The notes beneath the pieces are model-generated. The model was not told the DNA's origin. It ran no database searches and was given only the letters and a program-made list of their open reading frames with translations. From contig CM060734.1 of NCBI GenBank assembly GCA_030704615.1, positions 34,304,042 to 34,368,041 of the forward strand: DNA of 64,000 bases. The letters run 5' to 3'. This DNA comes from Takakia lepidozioides (lineage: Eukaryota; Streptophyta; Takakiopsida; Takakiales; Takakiaceae). Below, one piece after another: positions 12,421 to 25,504 of the stretch; the stretch's first letter is position 1, and each line of letters begins with the position of its first letter. Made by a program: the position numbers and the translations under genes.

Positions 12421-12560
12421 CGTGACAGCTGTGTCAAGTTGTGACTGGCTGTGCGACTGTGTTGAGCTGTGACTGGCTGTGCGACTGTGTTGGGCTGTGT
12501 CAGCCGTGTCAAGCTGTGACTGGCTGTGACGGCTGTGTCTGGCTGTGTCTGGCTGTGTAA
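12421..12560 (-). repeat. CACAGC-type decamer repeat tract inside LTR copy 1
   Basis: About a dozen degenerate units of the form (C/G)(A/T)CACAGCC(A/C)G at a 10-11 bp spacing, read here as GGCTGTG and CTGTGAC on the plus strand. The same kind of tract is at 46440-46565 and 50520-50695, but unit number and order differ, so it changes quickly between copies. Confidence 0.8.
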
Positions 12561-12680
12561 CCCCCCTCTAAAGTGCGCTGCTGTCACCCCTAAGGCTCCT
12601 GTTGGTCTCAGTCTGTGCAAAAATTAAGGGTACCCCACAGATCCCGTAAAAGTGTCTAAGTCCCAGACAGTCCTCTAACA

Positions 12681-15600
12681 GCGGCATCATGAGCGGTCGC
12701 AAGCAATGTTGTTGCAGTGAGGCGATTCGATCCTCGAGGAGGATTGTTCCTTGGCCTTGAAGTGGGCCAAGAAAAGTGCACTGGGTGGAGCTTGAGAGGC
12801 TCCACCCTTGGCCAGGACTTGGGGGAAGTCGGCTAAACTAGCTAGTGGAGAGTAGAGTTAATTAGTGGGGGAGTTTGGTTCTTTGCCATGGGACGCCATG
12901 GTACGGAAACAAACTCCTTGATGTGGGACGTCACAACTTGGATGTTAGTTTCTACAAAATAGACAAGTCGATGAGGACATCGACTCCCTATTGGTGGGGG
13001 TGTGTGTCGCGGCCATTTGCCTTGAGGGCAGGGGGTCGGGACACGAGAGGGGCTGCCCCTGTGGTGGGGGCAGTAGCAACAATAGGTACGGGGGCTAAAG
13101 CACCCTTGAGTGCCCAAGGCACTCAAGGAGGCGGAGGCGCTCACTAGGTGGAGCCCCGCACACGGGGTTGCGGTGGGGGTGGTTCCACGAAGGGTGGTGG
13201 TAGCATAGTGAGTCTTAGTGCGGGTGTGGTCACAATGTTCTCAATCAAGTCGGGAATGATTAAATCCATCCATGTAAACCCCCTTAGATGCAGTGTACCT
13301 CTAATCTCCATCGACCCACAGTTTCTTAATGCTTATCCAATGGGCCACCCCACTCTATGCAAGAAACCCCAATTCACTTGAGCCTTCTCGCGTTCATCTC
13401 TCTCACTTGCCAAATAGCCATTTGCATCGGATCAGTAGAGTACACTATGGTAGAGTCAATCTTCTTGCACAGGTCTTGCACATGTTGCATGTTTTCAACT
13501 TTGGATTCCACTGAGAATCCACCAAAAACTTGTTCAGTGAAACCATAAGGCCACCGGATGGCCGCTTAGGCGTTTAGGGTTTAAAGTGGGAGGGATCCAA
13601 AAGTGATGTTGGGGACGTCTGAAAATCAATTACTTTCTGGTTTCAGATATCAGCTAGTTTTTAGGTTCATGATATCCGCTGGTTTAAGGTATTAGGTTGG
13701 GTCTCGTTTTTTATACCCACCGGTTCGGGGTATTCATCAGGTCTTATTTTTTTCATACGCTCCTTATGAAAAACATCCAGATGGGCACTTTCTGAAAACA
13801 TAGTTAGTGGAAAATGGCAAATCTAAGGAATTGGCTCATGGATGTGCTTAAGTATGAGCACCAATGTCTTGAGTAGCAAACAACAAGGTTATTAGATGAT
13901 CTAAGGTGATTTATAGCCCAGACCCAGTTTAGCTTTCTTCTTATTGTTTACAGCTTTTGGAGGGGGTTGGTATCATGTGAGCAAAAAAGGCCTCAGCAAA
14001 AAAAACCCGGTGTGAGCACAATCCACGGTTATATGGATAATATATTTACAAGTGGAAGTATAAGTCATAGACAGACATAGTGTATAGGGTCAGTTACAAT
14101 ACGCTCTACGATTATGTTTTAGCTAAAACCCTTCGGACATACAATATAACTCGAAAGTTAATAGCTACATAATACCTTAAATATTATACTATATAAACAA
14201 CATGTTTCACTAGCAATGCTCAAGGACTACTCATATATATTGAGTTTAGGAGAGTTTTGTTGGCGAAACAAACCCAAATAAAGGGGAAAAAACAAAAACA
14301 ATCAAAAGATAGTTTCGCTAGAAAAACTCATTGTGTTCACCTGAGCACAAATTTGAACTACTTTTGCACTTTTTGGTCGAATGAGCATAATTTCATTTCG
14401 TTGTAGTATATCCTAAGAATCTTGTATGGAATATTCGGGTCAACCCAACCTCATTTTGGAGATTCAATAGAGTTTTTCTTCTTGGGGTCTACTTGCATCC
14501 TTGGAGAATAAAATTTTGTAGTAAGCGCAGCTTGGTTGGATCGTTAGATTCTATTTGCTTTGCATTCTATATGTTATTGTAAAGAATAATTATAAAATTA
14601 CAATGATGTTGTTGTTCATGATGTATTATGGAAATATATATTGTGATTGTTGCATATAATATGACAACATTAAATACATAATCATTACTATGTATAAATA
14701 TTCTATCATATAGAAGTATACAATCAAGTTGAGCTTAAAAATTACAGGGCATAAGTATAAATAAGGTAGATGAACCTATTCTGGCTCATTTAAGAAACAC
14801 AACAAAGGTCAGAGATGCATTTTTGGTACTGATATTTTTCTGATATTGGCAAATGTAAATACGAATTGTTGGAGAACAAACAAAAATCAAATGTCAAAAA
14901 CCGTAATATTGTTGATTATTCAAAGTGCAAATACAGAAAACACCCATTGTGGGCCAGTAGAGGGCTCTATTCTGGACCAGAAATCAACCTAACACTCAAC
15001 CGAACACTCACACTACAGTGTCCTTAACGTGTAAGCTGTTTGTCGCTTCATGGAGTGATACATATACAAAATGTGCACAATTCCTGCCAGCAAACTGCTC
15101 GTGTACTTATATAAAATAAACCTTCATCTTCTAGTAACCTGAGTTCGATTAAGTACCAAACTGATCAGGTCCATATGCATGGTGATCTACCACTAGCCAA
15201 AATCAGACCACAAGTTGCTCAAACATAATCGACGGCGTGAGAAAACTAATCTCCTCGCTTCCTAAAACTGATCAGACTGAAACGTAAACCTGATCGCTCA
15301 TCACAAGATATGATCCGGTCTCCCGCCAGTTTCCATTCCTTCTCCCGCCAGTATGATCTACAATTGAGAATAACTAAATTGACCAGTCTAGCCTTAGGTT
15401 AGAGCTAGCTCAGCTGCGAACATAGAGTTAGGAATCCGATCAACTGCTCGCGCACTAGGAATGAAACCTCTGGTATAATCACACAGATTTCATGTATCCG
15501 ATACCTTATAAAACGATGTGCTCACAACTGCCTTACTTCTCAGGCCAAAAGTGTTGAGGACCATGTCATATTAAGAAGGAAAAACAGGGTGAAATGTGTT

Positions 15601-16671
15601 GAAGAAGGTGCCTTGATTAACAGTGCCTGATTTGATCAATTAATTAGTCAACTTTGCAGTCAACTTTATCGCTGGTTGTGAGAGGTCAGTGAATGTCGGG
15701 CTGAGGGTCATTCCCTGGTAGATGGAGCCTTCCAGAATTGGTCTTCTGAGGACTGGACTGAGACCTGAGGGTACACCTTAGCTAACAATCACTACCACCA
15801 GTTCAGGACACTCTCTGTTTCACAGACACATACACAGCTTGATGTAGTCAGGAGAGCTTCCAGAGCCATGCGTGAGGGCCGCAAGCCAACTTCCCGCATT
15901 GCATCCACAACTGCAAACCCATCTTCTACACCTAACCAGCAGATCTCATTCTCGTCTCTTCCTCCATTTGATATGTGCAGAAATATCTGCCAATGGAGGA
16001 CAAGATATCTACTGTGAAAAAATTGTTTGGCAAGCTCCAAGATATGTTAACCTCACAGAATTTGTACAAAGTTCTCCCAGATTGATGATAGAAAATACTC
16101 CTGTGAAATTTGTATGGAAGTCCTAAGTACATTTTCTGGTTTTACACACTGAAAGCTGGCCAGAACTCAATGGACTAAAAGCAATGGCTAATATCCATTT
16201 TCCAGTAGCAAGGAACGTTTCTATTATAGAGCAAAACCACAAAATGAAAAGGTTGCAGCGCCAGCCAGCCTGTAGACAAATACTCCAAGAACTTTTACTC
16301 TTCACCAACAATGGTCCTTCTTCTGCATTCAATTAGAAACCCATATCAGGACCTTCCAGCAATAAAATAAAATGAGATCTAAGTTGGTGAGCAATGGTGT
16401 GAACTTAGTTTTTGGAGCCCCCAGGTCAAGGGATTGTCTAACAGTCAAAGCCTCACACAGGAACACACGAGCTCAAACAGCCACCACATTTGCACATCAA
16501 AAAATAACCAGAGAATAGCCAACGCAAACCTTCAAATTTCTAAGTTTGGGTCTAGGGTATGTTGGAGTTTGGGTAAGTAAGTCATACATGTCTTGCATCC
16601 TTTCAGATCTGATCTTAGTCATTCATGTCTTGCATCTTTCAGATCTGGAAGCCTTGAATAACCGCAACCTT
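12681..16671. other. No gene recognised
   Basis: 12.7-13.4 kb is GC-rich with Gly-rich shadow frames and a small inverted repeat (GGGTGGAGC / GCTCCACCC near 12784-12808). 13.5-16.6 kb is AT-rich. Short ORFs at 13329-13548 and 15792-16332 match nothing I know. Probably degraded repeats. Confidence 0.45.
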
Positions 16672-18767
16672 TCACTTCTGATTAGATGGTCTGTACACCC
16701 AGGGAGGTTCTATTAGCTGCAAGTTTGAAATGTCTTGTCCGGCTTTCCTCGTTGCTCTACGTTGAATAGCAATTTTCATGTTCTTTCGGCAAATGGGAGG
16801 AGCGTTCCCACAATACACTCCTCTGTACGCGCTAGGAGGGATTGGTGCTTGTAGTCTGATCGCCTCGTGGAGCCTCTCTCCAGCCACAGTGCATGACTTT
16901 GCAGACCAGGCCTCATTGAATCGTTTCATAACTTGCCGATCCTCACCCCTTTGGCGTTTTGCATTTTCTTTATCAAGCTTCTTAGCTGCCCTTCGTTCCT
17001 TGGCCAAAACTAGTGCTGCCCTCCGTTCTTCCCTAACCCCGGTAGCTTCCTCTTTCCATGCAGATTTCTGCTCCAATGATCTCAAATAATCATCTGAAGT
17101 CATCAATATCGATTTGCTATAATCAATGAATGGTTCGGTAGAGTCTGCAGGTCGTTGACGTTGTGTCGATACTGGAATTTCTGGCAAGGTTAGGAAGTTT
17201 GAAATCGACGAATCAATGCAGGAACCGTGTCTCTTTCAGCTCTTTCAGCTGATAGGGACAAACTGTTGGACTGAGTGCTCAGCTGCTCACTGGTGGCTTC
17301 ACCATCTACTTCGGCGTCACTTTCAACTTGCACGAAATAATATTGTCGTTGATCTTGTATTGAGGGTATCACATGATCCCCCATAACTTCCTCGACCTGT
17401 AATTCAATGGTTGCCGATTGTATCTCTTCCGGATCTAGCTGAGGGTCATCCTCCGGCTCTTCATTTCTGAACCCTTGACTTGGACCCATTTTATGAGCCA
17501 TTGCTTCTGGATTGATAGGCCATATCCCTGTCATCATAAATCCTTTTTTTATGTTGTCCGAACTAAGAGCTTTGTTAAGAGATAATGACACCCATTGAGC
17601 TAGATCTTCTTTCTTCGCTGTAGCTCCTTTATTAGCAGCTGCCCAGACATCTCGAAATGCTCTAAAGTTTGTCTTGAATGACTTATACACGGACACATCC
17701 AAGGGCTGCATGGCATGTGATGTGTGTGAAGGAAGTGTGAGGAGATCTAGGCCCACCTCCTTTGCTTTCTTGACGACATGAATAGTGACTTGTGAATTGT
17801 GTCCATCGAGAATGAGCAGGTGCCGATTCTGTGGTGTGATGGCATTCCCGAGACGTTCAGCTGCTGTAATGAAGTGAGATATCCACTTTGAGAACAAGAA
17901 GGAGGTCATCCAAGCCTTCGGTTGCATCGCCATAGTTGCACCGCTCTCACAACGAATTATGTAATTCCGTCTGAACCTTTTGCCTTTGAAAATATAGAAA
18001 TTTGGAATCTTTCCGCCACCTGCATTCATACATGACAGTACCGAGAGCCATTCCCTCTCGTCTGGTATAATTGAATGGACTCTTATGGAACCCTTCTTGG
18101 CAATGACTAAAGTTCCTCCGTTCCTCCCTGCTTGAGCCCCTGATTCATCGCAATTCCAAATCCTCTCTGGTGAAAAGTTGTGTTTCCTGTATACTTCAGC
18201 CAGGTTATCATAAAACGATTGGACATTGGCTGGACAAAGTCCCTTGGCACGTCCTGTTTCCAAGCCCTGGGAATGCCGCAAAGAAAGTTCTGGGTGCCTC
18301 TTTTTGAACCATCTAACCCAACCACACCCTGGGATACCGTCTTTGAATGGTGTTTGGCGTTCCTTGCAAATCTCTGCAACCTTCAAGCGCAACTGTGTTA
18401 ACGTCAACGGGTGCCCATACTCCTGCATCTTTATAATGTAATTTACCAGTTCAACTTCCTCTTTGTCTGTCAATGTCCCTTTGATTCCCCGCTTTCTGGT
18501 TCTTGTTACTCCATATAAATGGTTTTGCAGGCTTGTCACAGGGACACCCCACTGCCTGCTTGCCTCTCGAATTGCCATTCCTGCCCCCACAACATTCATC
18601 GTCAATCTCAATGAATTATTTGTCCAATTCCCGTTTTTCTTCAGATGAGGAGCTCCGTGTGATCGTCTAGCATATCTGGCAGCAGGTGCATCAATGGAGT
18701 CAGGTGTCACGTCTGCATTTTGTGTGCAGTCTAAATTCGGAATGGGAGTGGATATGGGATCGGGCAT
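16672..18767 (-). CDS. Pogo-type (Tc1/mariner superfamily) DDE transposase
   Basis: The main ORF (18767-17190) encodes 525 residues. It has a psq-type helix-turn-helix around residues 65-90 (REASRQWGVPVTSLQNHLYG) and a CENP-B-like HTH near 147-165. It also has the DDE core: D207 in IWNCDESG, D321 in LLILDGHNSQV and D357 in QPLDVSVYK, with 35 residues between the last two acids. The TGIWPINPEA motif that closes the catalytic domain follows. The ORF stops at FQTS. The expected C-terminal tail (LTSD-like MTSDDYLRSLEQK, then a Lys/Arg-rich coil) is in a different frame at 17187-16672. The join contains CCTAACCTTGCCAG, so it may be a small unrecognised intron or a single frameshift. No stop interrupts the catalytic domain, so the element looks recently active. 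Terminal inverted repeats were not found. Confidence 0.88.
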
Positions 18768-21700
18768 CGGTGGATCATTAAGCCCGCAACTGTGAACTCC
18801 CTATGTGCCATCGTCATCAATTTTGAAACCTCCACCTTGCCCACAATGGATCTCAACACTCTCATATGGATTTTGCGCCCACTCATAATTTGCAGGATTA
18901 TCTAACGAATCACTCCCTGAATCACTCAACTCACCATCGGGCTGATCAGTCGTCGTTGATCACGGTATCTGTCGATTATGAATTTCCTTCCCATGGCACT
19001 GACGATCAGAATCACTACTCACGAACTGAACATTCTCATGATTACCTCCCAAATCACTATCAGATAACAATCGAAATGCCTGGGAAGCATGGAATTTGTT
19101 CGCCATTTTGGTACCAACTGAACGTGAAAGCAAATGTGGATATTTCCCTCAAAAACTCCATTTCGAAAATGGCCCGCCTCTACAGTTATAGTGCCTATTT
19201 TGAAATTCAAATTTGATCACAATCAATTCAACAACTAACGTAGTTTCATGCAATAAGTGACAGCGGCATGCTGTAAATCGGATCGAGGCATCCTGCTTAA
19301 CTGTTTGGAGGCGTTCCCAAATCTGCCTTAATACCTCATTCAAACTGCGCAACAATATTTCAAATATGAACCGCCAGTAATTATTAAGGTTTCCACTCGC
19401 TGTTGTCATCATAATTGACCTTGATCTAAAAGAGGTGACTGCAATACCATTGTAGCCCACCACGTGATCTAAGTTGGACCACTTGTAAGATCTGAGCCTT
19501 TCTAGCTTTGTATGTGGTTGGTTTTCTGTATTTATCTAGGGGTCCATTTTTAAAAGTGGTTTGAATTAGGTTCATCTACCTGAAGTACCATCATAGCAAA
19601 GTGAAGCAATATTTCAGACTCTTTGTCAATATGTGGATAGATTTGCTATTTAAAACAGGTTGCTTATATCCATAAGAAATAGATAAAATATTTGATATTA
19701 TTGGAAAAGAAGGTGTGACATCTAGATATGGCTAGACTATTTATATATTTAGCATACATCCAAATATGTGAATGTATTTAGTTAAATAATGTTGACTAGT
19801 GTAACTTTAAAAAGCACATATAGAATGAAGTTTTCAACAAAATTTAATTACTGATTATATATTGAGTTTAAACAAAAAAAATGAACAGGGGATGGAGGCC
19901 CTGGAAAATATATTAAAATAAACGGGAAAAAATAACTTGTGGAGATATAGCCTGAAAGCGTATTAAGGGGATACCACCCCGTAGCCAAGAACCACTAAGA
20001 ACACTCAAGACCAGGGAGGTCTCGGGAGCAAGACAAAGCAAGACTTCCTACTAACAGAAAGATTTATATAGCGAGGAAGCAGAGAAGAATAGAAACCAGC
20101 AACAACATGCAAAACTGGAGCCCAAAACAGCTCAATCAAAGCATAAGGGCAACAGACCCAAAAATCCAAAGGCCACAGGAGGGCTCAAAACATTTAGCCC
20201 AAAAACTAGAAGTCTAAATGAGCCTTGACACGATCTGCACGTCCCTTACGGTGGCGCCAAATGCTTGGGAAGGGGGGGGGGGGGGTTTACTCCCCGTATT
20301 TTCAAAACCACGTGAGAACAAATATAGGGTGTAATTTATTTTCTTGAGGTAAAATTTATAAAAGTTCTACTTAGAAAATATGGTAGGGCAATATCATTTC
20401 ACCCAGTTTTTTTTTTTAAATGTAACAAAAAATCCAGAGTTTTACTTAAAAAGTTAATGTAATAAAGGGTTTTATCTACAGTATGATGTATCCATCCTTG
20501 TGAAATTACTCATATTACATCCAACTCTAATCCATCAGGATGAGAACACGTAGAGGTCACCTATAGTTGAAATATGATTCCAGTGATACGTAGTGGATTG
20601 ATGTTGGTACCATAATCTCAACAGTGGCTAGGGCATTTGAACCATCTCAAAACTTGTACTCTTTAGATCTAAGTGATGCTTCGGCTTTGAATGAGTTCGT
20701 GACTAATGAAAATTAAATATTTTCTTGGGTCCGACATTTGACTTATATTATATGGAATGTACTTGTTTGTGTACATGCTTTGTAATTATTTAAAAGGACA
20801 ATTTAAAATAGGGTCTAATTAATTGTTGTAAAAAAATAAAATAAAAAATAGGGTGTTAGAAAAACAAAGGGTTTTACAATATTACCTAAAGATAGGGTAG
20901 AAAAAAATGCAAAATTTTAAAAATAAAGCCTAGTATAAATATACATTTGTACGCACGTGATATGGAAAAAATACATATAGTGACCCCCCCGTGGCCAATT
21001 GACATCCAGATCCTCAGAATCAAGAGGACTATCACTCTTGGGGCAGTTGGTCATTCCAAGAGATCCTAGTTGAGTCTGAATGATGGGTGCGGAGGATGTT
21101 GCCATTGCCCCAGGAGATGTTGAAAGCTTGTAACAGTTGAACCCTCTGTCAAGTGGAGCACCTGCCAATGGCTGAGCTGAAATCGTAGGCCTAGTTATCA
21201 TTCATGACGTGACGTGGCACTAACACGTCGGCCGTCACGTCCGACGTGCGTCACGTCACGTCGAATCCGGACGTTTACCCATATAATTTTTTTACATTTG
21301 ACTTTTACGATTTACTTCTACCCTTTGTAATGACATGGCAGCCACGGTATAAAACAGACGTGGCCAATTATTAATATTTATTAATTCTTCTAAAAAAATG
21401 AGTCCGCCTATATTGACGGTTGCATCATGACGCACAGGTTGCATGACGAACATGTATGTGAGAGTCGTCCACCCACAAAAAAGGTGATCGTAGGTGATCT
21501 ATACAGATTTGTTTGAAGGTGACCCATAGTGCAGCTCAATTTCGCTGGTAGGATGGTAGTCATAGGTCAAAATATCTATTTAGGTTGAACTTCCTGGAAG
21601 TACTTTTATCTTATGCAACATAACCAGGTTGGCACCACGCCAGTAATCACCTGTCTGCCCTCAAGGTGACTGTGAGCTCCTCTTCCATAGATCAAGGCAC

Positions 21701-22239
21701 ATTATTGGTGGTGTTATGTCTATGTGGGAATTGCAGGACGCTGCAGACAGCAGGACCTTTGGGCCCTTACCGTTGAACAATATTGAGGGGCGAGCTATTT
21801 ATTGCAGTCGCTCACCGCGTGAACATGGCTTTGTCCAAAACAGGTGAGGAATGGAAAACCCTGCTGTCTCTTTCTCTTGGTGTCATTCACATAGCTCAAT
21901 GTTGCAACAGGATTTTTGGCTGTGAGAGAAGGAGTGCACACCTGTTTTCACGATCGCGTGACGTGTGTCACATGCACCAAAACACTTCAAGTAAGTAGAT
22001 TAACGGGGGCGTTTCAATCCCAGATTAGACTAACGTTGCGATCACTGTTCGACGATGAACCTCAAAGACAACCTTGGATCCGCAAGGATAGGTATTGATA
22101 ATAGCCAAGCGCATTGTTGAACTGCTAAAGTGAATGAATCAAGCACAATTCCAATTTGCAAAAAATGGCTTCGTTCCTGAACAGTATTTGAACTGGCCCA
22201 AGGCATACCAGCTGACAACATTGACTTGTCATTTCGCGT
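18768..22239. other. No gene recognised
   Basis: Holds the 5' flank of the pogo gene, AT-rich DNA with a run of 14 G (20272-20285), and a nested inverted repeat at 21206-21262. ORFs at 18866-19216, 19149-19463 and 20917-21201 show no family resemblance. Confidence 0.45.
21206..21262. repeat. Nested inverted repeat, possible cruciform or transposon end
   Basis: The outer arms GACGTGACGTG (21206-21216) and CACGTCACGTC (21252-21262) are exact reverse complements. Inside them, CACGTCGG (21224-21231) and CCGACGTG (21241-21248) also pair exactly. The CACGTCA theme recurs at the ends of the 11.5-kb element described at 27274-38765. Confidence 0.8.
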
Positions 22240-22765
22240 TTAGTGATGTATCTGCACTGCTGAGTCATGCTTCAGTGCTGCAAATTGCAGGCTCACATTA
22301 TGTATGATGAAGATTCGGACGGGGAGGAAGGACCGTCCGGTCCTACACCTGAAACGAGACCGCACCTGATGCACACTGGCCATAACCCTGGCCCGAGAGT
22401 CCCCCATAAGAGGAACATTCAAGCGGTGCCACCACTTGTGATCATGCGTTTGCACACTGTAGTAGTCCCTCAATTGATCCTGCACATCAACCCCCCTCAT
22501 GTGTTCTTGATAGTGCTTCACAATGGGGGAAGTGGGGACCATGCGGCGAGCACCGTTGTGCCACCGCTCAATGAAGCAATCTGCCCCCACAGGGCTGCAA
22601 GCAGTGCTCAACAATGTGACTGGCTTGTTGTCAAACCAAGACAGTGCCACCAATTTGTTAGATCTATGCATGCGGTACTGCATAGTGCCTCTCTCTCATC
22701 TCTTTCCAAAATCAAGACATGAAGGGAATCCCACCCGAGTTGTCTTCACAGTCAGCCTCACCTAT
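22240..22765 (-). pseudogene. PiggyBac-type transposase remnant (C-terminal part)
   Basis: The 147-codon ORF 22683-22240 reads LVALSWFDNKPVTLLST, then GVDVQDQLRDYYS and KWWHRL. These are the conserved blocks of the DDE_Tnp_1_7 (piggyBac) family after the second catalytic acid. The same frame continues upstream as TVKTTRVGFPS with a TGA between GKR and ERGTM and a TAG before VRLTV. Typical piggyBac transposases are ~550 residues, so only about a third is left here. Flanking TTAA sites and terminal repeats were not identified. Confidence 0.75.
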
Positions 22766-22958
22766 CACAGAGACAAGCGCTTGTGTCTTAGCTTTGACCC
22801 CCGTGATCCCGTGATCCCTCGATCCTCGATTGTAAAGTCTGCTCCCCCATTTATCTATTCCAATTCTGATCTTCACAATGACAAACTGTTGGAGAGGCAA
22901 AGCATGCACTTACTCAAAAGATGCACGTAGCGTCCCAAATCAATGTGCTCCCGCCTAA

Positions 22959-24326
22959 ACAATAGATCCTCCCAGGCCTTGGCTGCACGTCGTATCCCTT
23001 TGGCATCGTTGCCCTTGCACCACAAAACTTGGAAGTGGGCGGTTTCCGTTGCTGCAATTCATGAAACGCTCGGGCACGCACCATGCGAAGAAATGCTCGG
23101 CAGGAGTCGACGATCTGCATTCAAGCGTGTTCGCCGGGTATACCAATTGGGCAGATGTGGATTCTATGTTCGATTGATGTGAGCGCAGAATTTCGGGGCC
23201 GAATAGAAGCATAAACTGGGAATTGGAGATAAATGAAGAGTGGGACACCACAACAAGGATGATCAGCCACATCAAACCGGCCCAGAGGGAGGAGATACCA
23301 CGAGGCGTTTTGCCGTCATGGATATCAGATAACACAGTTTGTTCGATGTGTAGGAATCCATACGGCCCAGAGGGATGTCATGTGCTTGGATCATGTGGAC
23401 ATATGTTCCAACTCACATGTCTTATCCCGCAAGCCTTGCGGACGAGCGCTTGCCCAGAATGTCGTACACCAATCCATCGCCGTTTCTATGAGCTGGTGGG
23501 CTTGGAGGATCGGATGCCCATAGATTTTGAATAGAATCGACACAACCTCCTATTGGATGGGCTACCATACACATTTCTGAATTGTGTGCATTGAGGCAAG
23601 AACTTGGTATGGGATGCAGACATAGAGATGTATGGCATACATGCCGGAAACCCGGCATACATCAAAGATCCCCAGTATTTCTGGGTCACATCTGATTGGG
23701 AGATAACCATACGTGCGGGAGGCATTCGAGATTGGTGGGAGAGAGAGCAATTTTGCCGCAATCTGGGAGGGCATTGGAGTCAAAGAAGGTCCAGGTTTAT
23801 CCGGCTCCCACAGGTTCCAGTGCCGGAGGAGAACGAATTGTATAACCGACAACCGATTGGAAGACATTTGTTGTTGTCCGAACTGGAATATGCTATAATA
23901 TGTCAACGCCGAATGAATGATGCGTACAAGGCGGCTTATCGTCAAAACGACACAATGATTAGGGACAGGGCCCACGAGAGGTAGTTGGAAAGTTTCAAAA
24001 GTACCATCAAGGCAGTTGTAGAGAAATGGAGGCGATTATGGACAGACCGTTATCATCGTGTTTCGGGGGCTGTATTGCCGGATGTGGACGGCCTCGTTGC
24101 CGATTTGCATGTAGCCCGAGCACTTGTTCTCGATCCACCTCCACCACGTTGTGAGAGTGAAGAAGAAAGTCAACTTTCGCCGCGAAGTAGGCGAATACAG
24201 GCCAGAATTGATCACATGCCATTGGGCCCCTCATTGACCACAAGATCACGATCGCAAGCTCTGGCAATTGGCAGTGCAAATCAGGCCACAACATCAAATT
24301 CCACATCCTCGGACAGTGACGACTAG
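22959..24326 (+). pseudogene. RING-finger protein pseudogene, single frame with four stops
   Basis: One reading frame of about 455 codons runs without a frameshift from 22959 to the TAG at 24324. It is broken by TGA 23175, TAG 23532, TGA 23592 and TAG 23982. A RING-type zinc finger sits at about 23340-23475: CSMC, then LGSCGHMFQLTC, then ACPEC. The fifth zinc ligand (His or Cys after CGHMF) is Gln (CAA), so the finger is probably damaged. RING domains usually act as ubiquitin E3 modules. Downstream lies a ~130-residue acidic/aromatic region (KDPQYFWVTSDWE, RDWWEREQFCRNLGGHW) that I do not recognise, then a Ser/Arg-rich tail ending in SDSDD. The true start is unknown. It lies next to the piggyBac remnant and could have been cargo of that element. 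Confidence 0.65.
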
Positions 24327-24782
24327 GCTTTTAATGACTGATAGCGTAGTACATATACAATATGTATTTTTGTTGTACCTTGAATATTGTTGGAAAACAC
24401 AGTGATGGCATTCCGTCAAGTTTGTATATCACCAATTTTGTTAAAACACAATGCACATGTGCGGCACCTGCCAATTTCAATTGCATGAGCAGCGTTTTTT
24501 TCACATTTACACTCGTGTGATGGGGAACAAGTAGTTCACCCTGTAAACAAATTTACAATGGTGTCATATTTGGTCATGACATGTATATGGGTATTTGCAA
24601 TGAACTCCAAAAGCTGGAGAACAAGGAAAATTGATGTTAACAAATAAGTTATAACGAGTTACGAACGGTCCGGGTCCAAACAAATTTTGTCTGGTCCCTG
24701 CGTATTTCATAATCATTTCGCAAATCTATGATCTTTCTACGAACATATCCACAAAGTTCTCAAAGCACAAAATAATTTCAAT

Positions 24783-25014
24783 TGACGTCATATTACACTG
24801 GGATGTATCAGAGGGTACATTGAACACACTGGCAAAGTTTCAAAGCGAACGAAAATCATTTGGATGGGCAACCATCCGTTGGCCTATTGAACGAATTTCG
24901 ATTGAACTCATATTACTCTGGGGCCTCTTACATGGCACATTGAACACAGTGGCCAAGTCTCAAAGCGAACCAAAATCATTTCGATGGCCAACCATCCGTT
25001 GAGCCATTTTGGAC
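24783..25014 (+). repeat. 118-bp tandem repeat, units 1-2
   Basis: Two units of about 116-118 bp. Each has the order TTGA(A/C)(C/G)TCATATTAC, TACAT(T)G, ACATTGAACACA, TGGC(A/C)AAGT, TCAAAGCGAAC, AAATCATTT, GATGG, CAACCATCCGTTG. Odd and even units differ consistently (GGATGTATCAGAGGGT against GGCCTCTTACATGGC), so the higher-order unit is a dimer. Confidence 0.85.
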
Positions 25015-25504
25015 CCAAAACCACTGTTTCTTCCCTGTTTTGCACTCCAAACTTGATTTGTGTTCTACTTTATGCACTCTTCATAGAGAGTTCTGCAATA
25101 GTGAGCGAAGACAACATTTTTTTTTTGGGGCATTTTTTATTGGTCCAAATTTTGGCGGGGGAGTAGCCGTGGGATGCTGGAAGCCGCAGAACAAAATTGA
25201 GCCAAAAACAAAATAACCCCCACTGAAAGGCAGTGCAAACCTATTTATTGGCTTAAAATAAATTTAAATTCAATTAAATTGTGGAATGGCTTGAGGGGGG
25301 AGCCCGTCGATGGGGAGACAAATGATTTATTCGTCTGTTGTGTCTCTACACATGTGTTGCACACATGTTCAAGCACATGCGGGCAAAAGATGGGCTTCAA
25401 CCACATCCGTTCAATGGGTGCAATAGTCGTGCACGCATTGCAGGATTTTTTTTTCGCATTGAACAAAAACCAGATGACAAGTGAATGCCTCATTGGACAA
25501 TCGA

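Larger units (their letters stand above)
11265..12680 (-). mobile_element. LTR retrotransposon family A, copy 1: 5' LTR plus start of internal region
   Basis: On the minus strand the LTR begins TGTTAGAGGACTGTCTGGGA at 12680 and runs to about 11887 (~794 bp). It is followed by a leader ORF at 11886 that continues toward the gap. The LTR shares its start, the GGTACCC(C/T)TAATTTTTG box, a CACAGC decamer repeat tract and its end with copy 2 at 50375-51211. The similarity continues through the first ~105 bp of the leader ORF, up to a GTGAGTAAAAG that looks like a splice donor. No polypurine tract lies outside 12680, so this is the 5' end of an element whose body is lost in or beyond the gap. Confidence 0.7.

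Noticed and set aside
18866-19216. 116-codon ORF opposite the pogo 5' flank
   Set aside because: No domain, no homologous look, and overlapped by equally good ORFs on the other strand. Probably chance.
16376-19477. Direct repeat GATCTAAGTTGG on both sides of the pogo gene as a target-site duplication
   Set aside because: Pogo elements duplicate only TA. A 12-bp match is expected by chance many times in 64 kb, and no terminal inverted repeats adjoin it.
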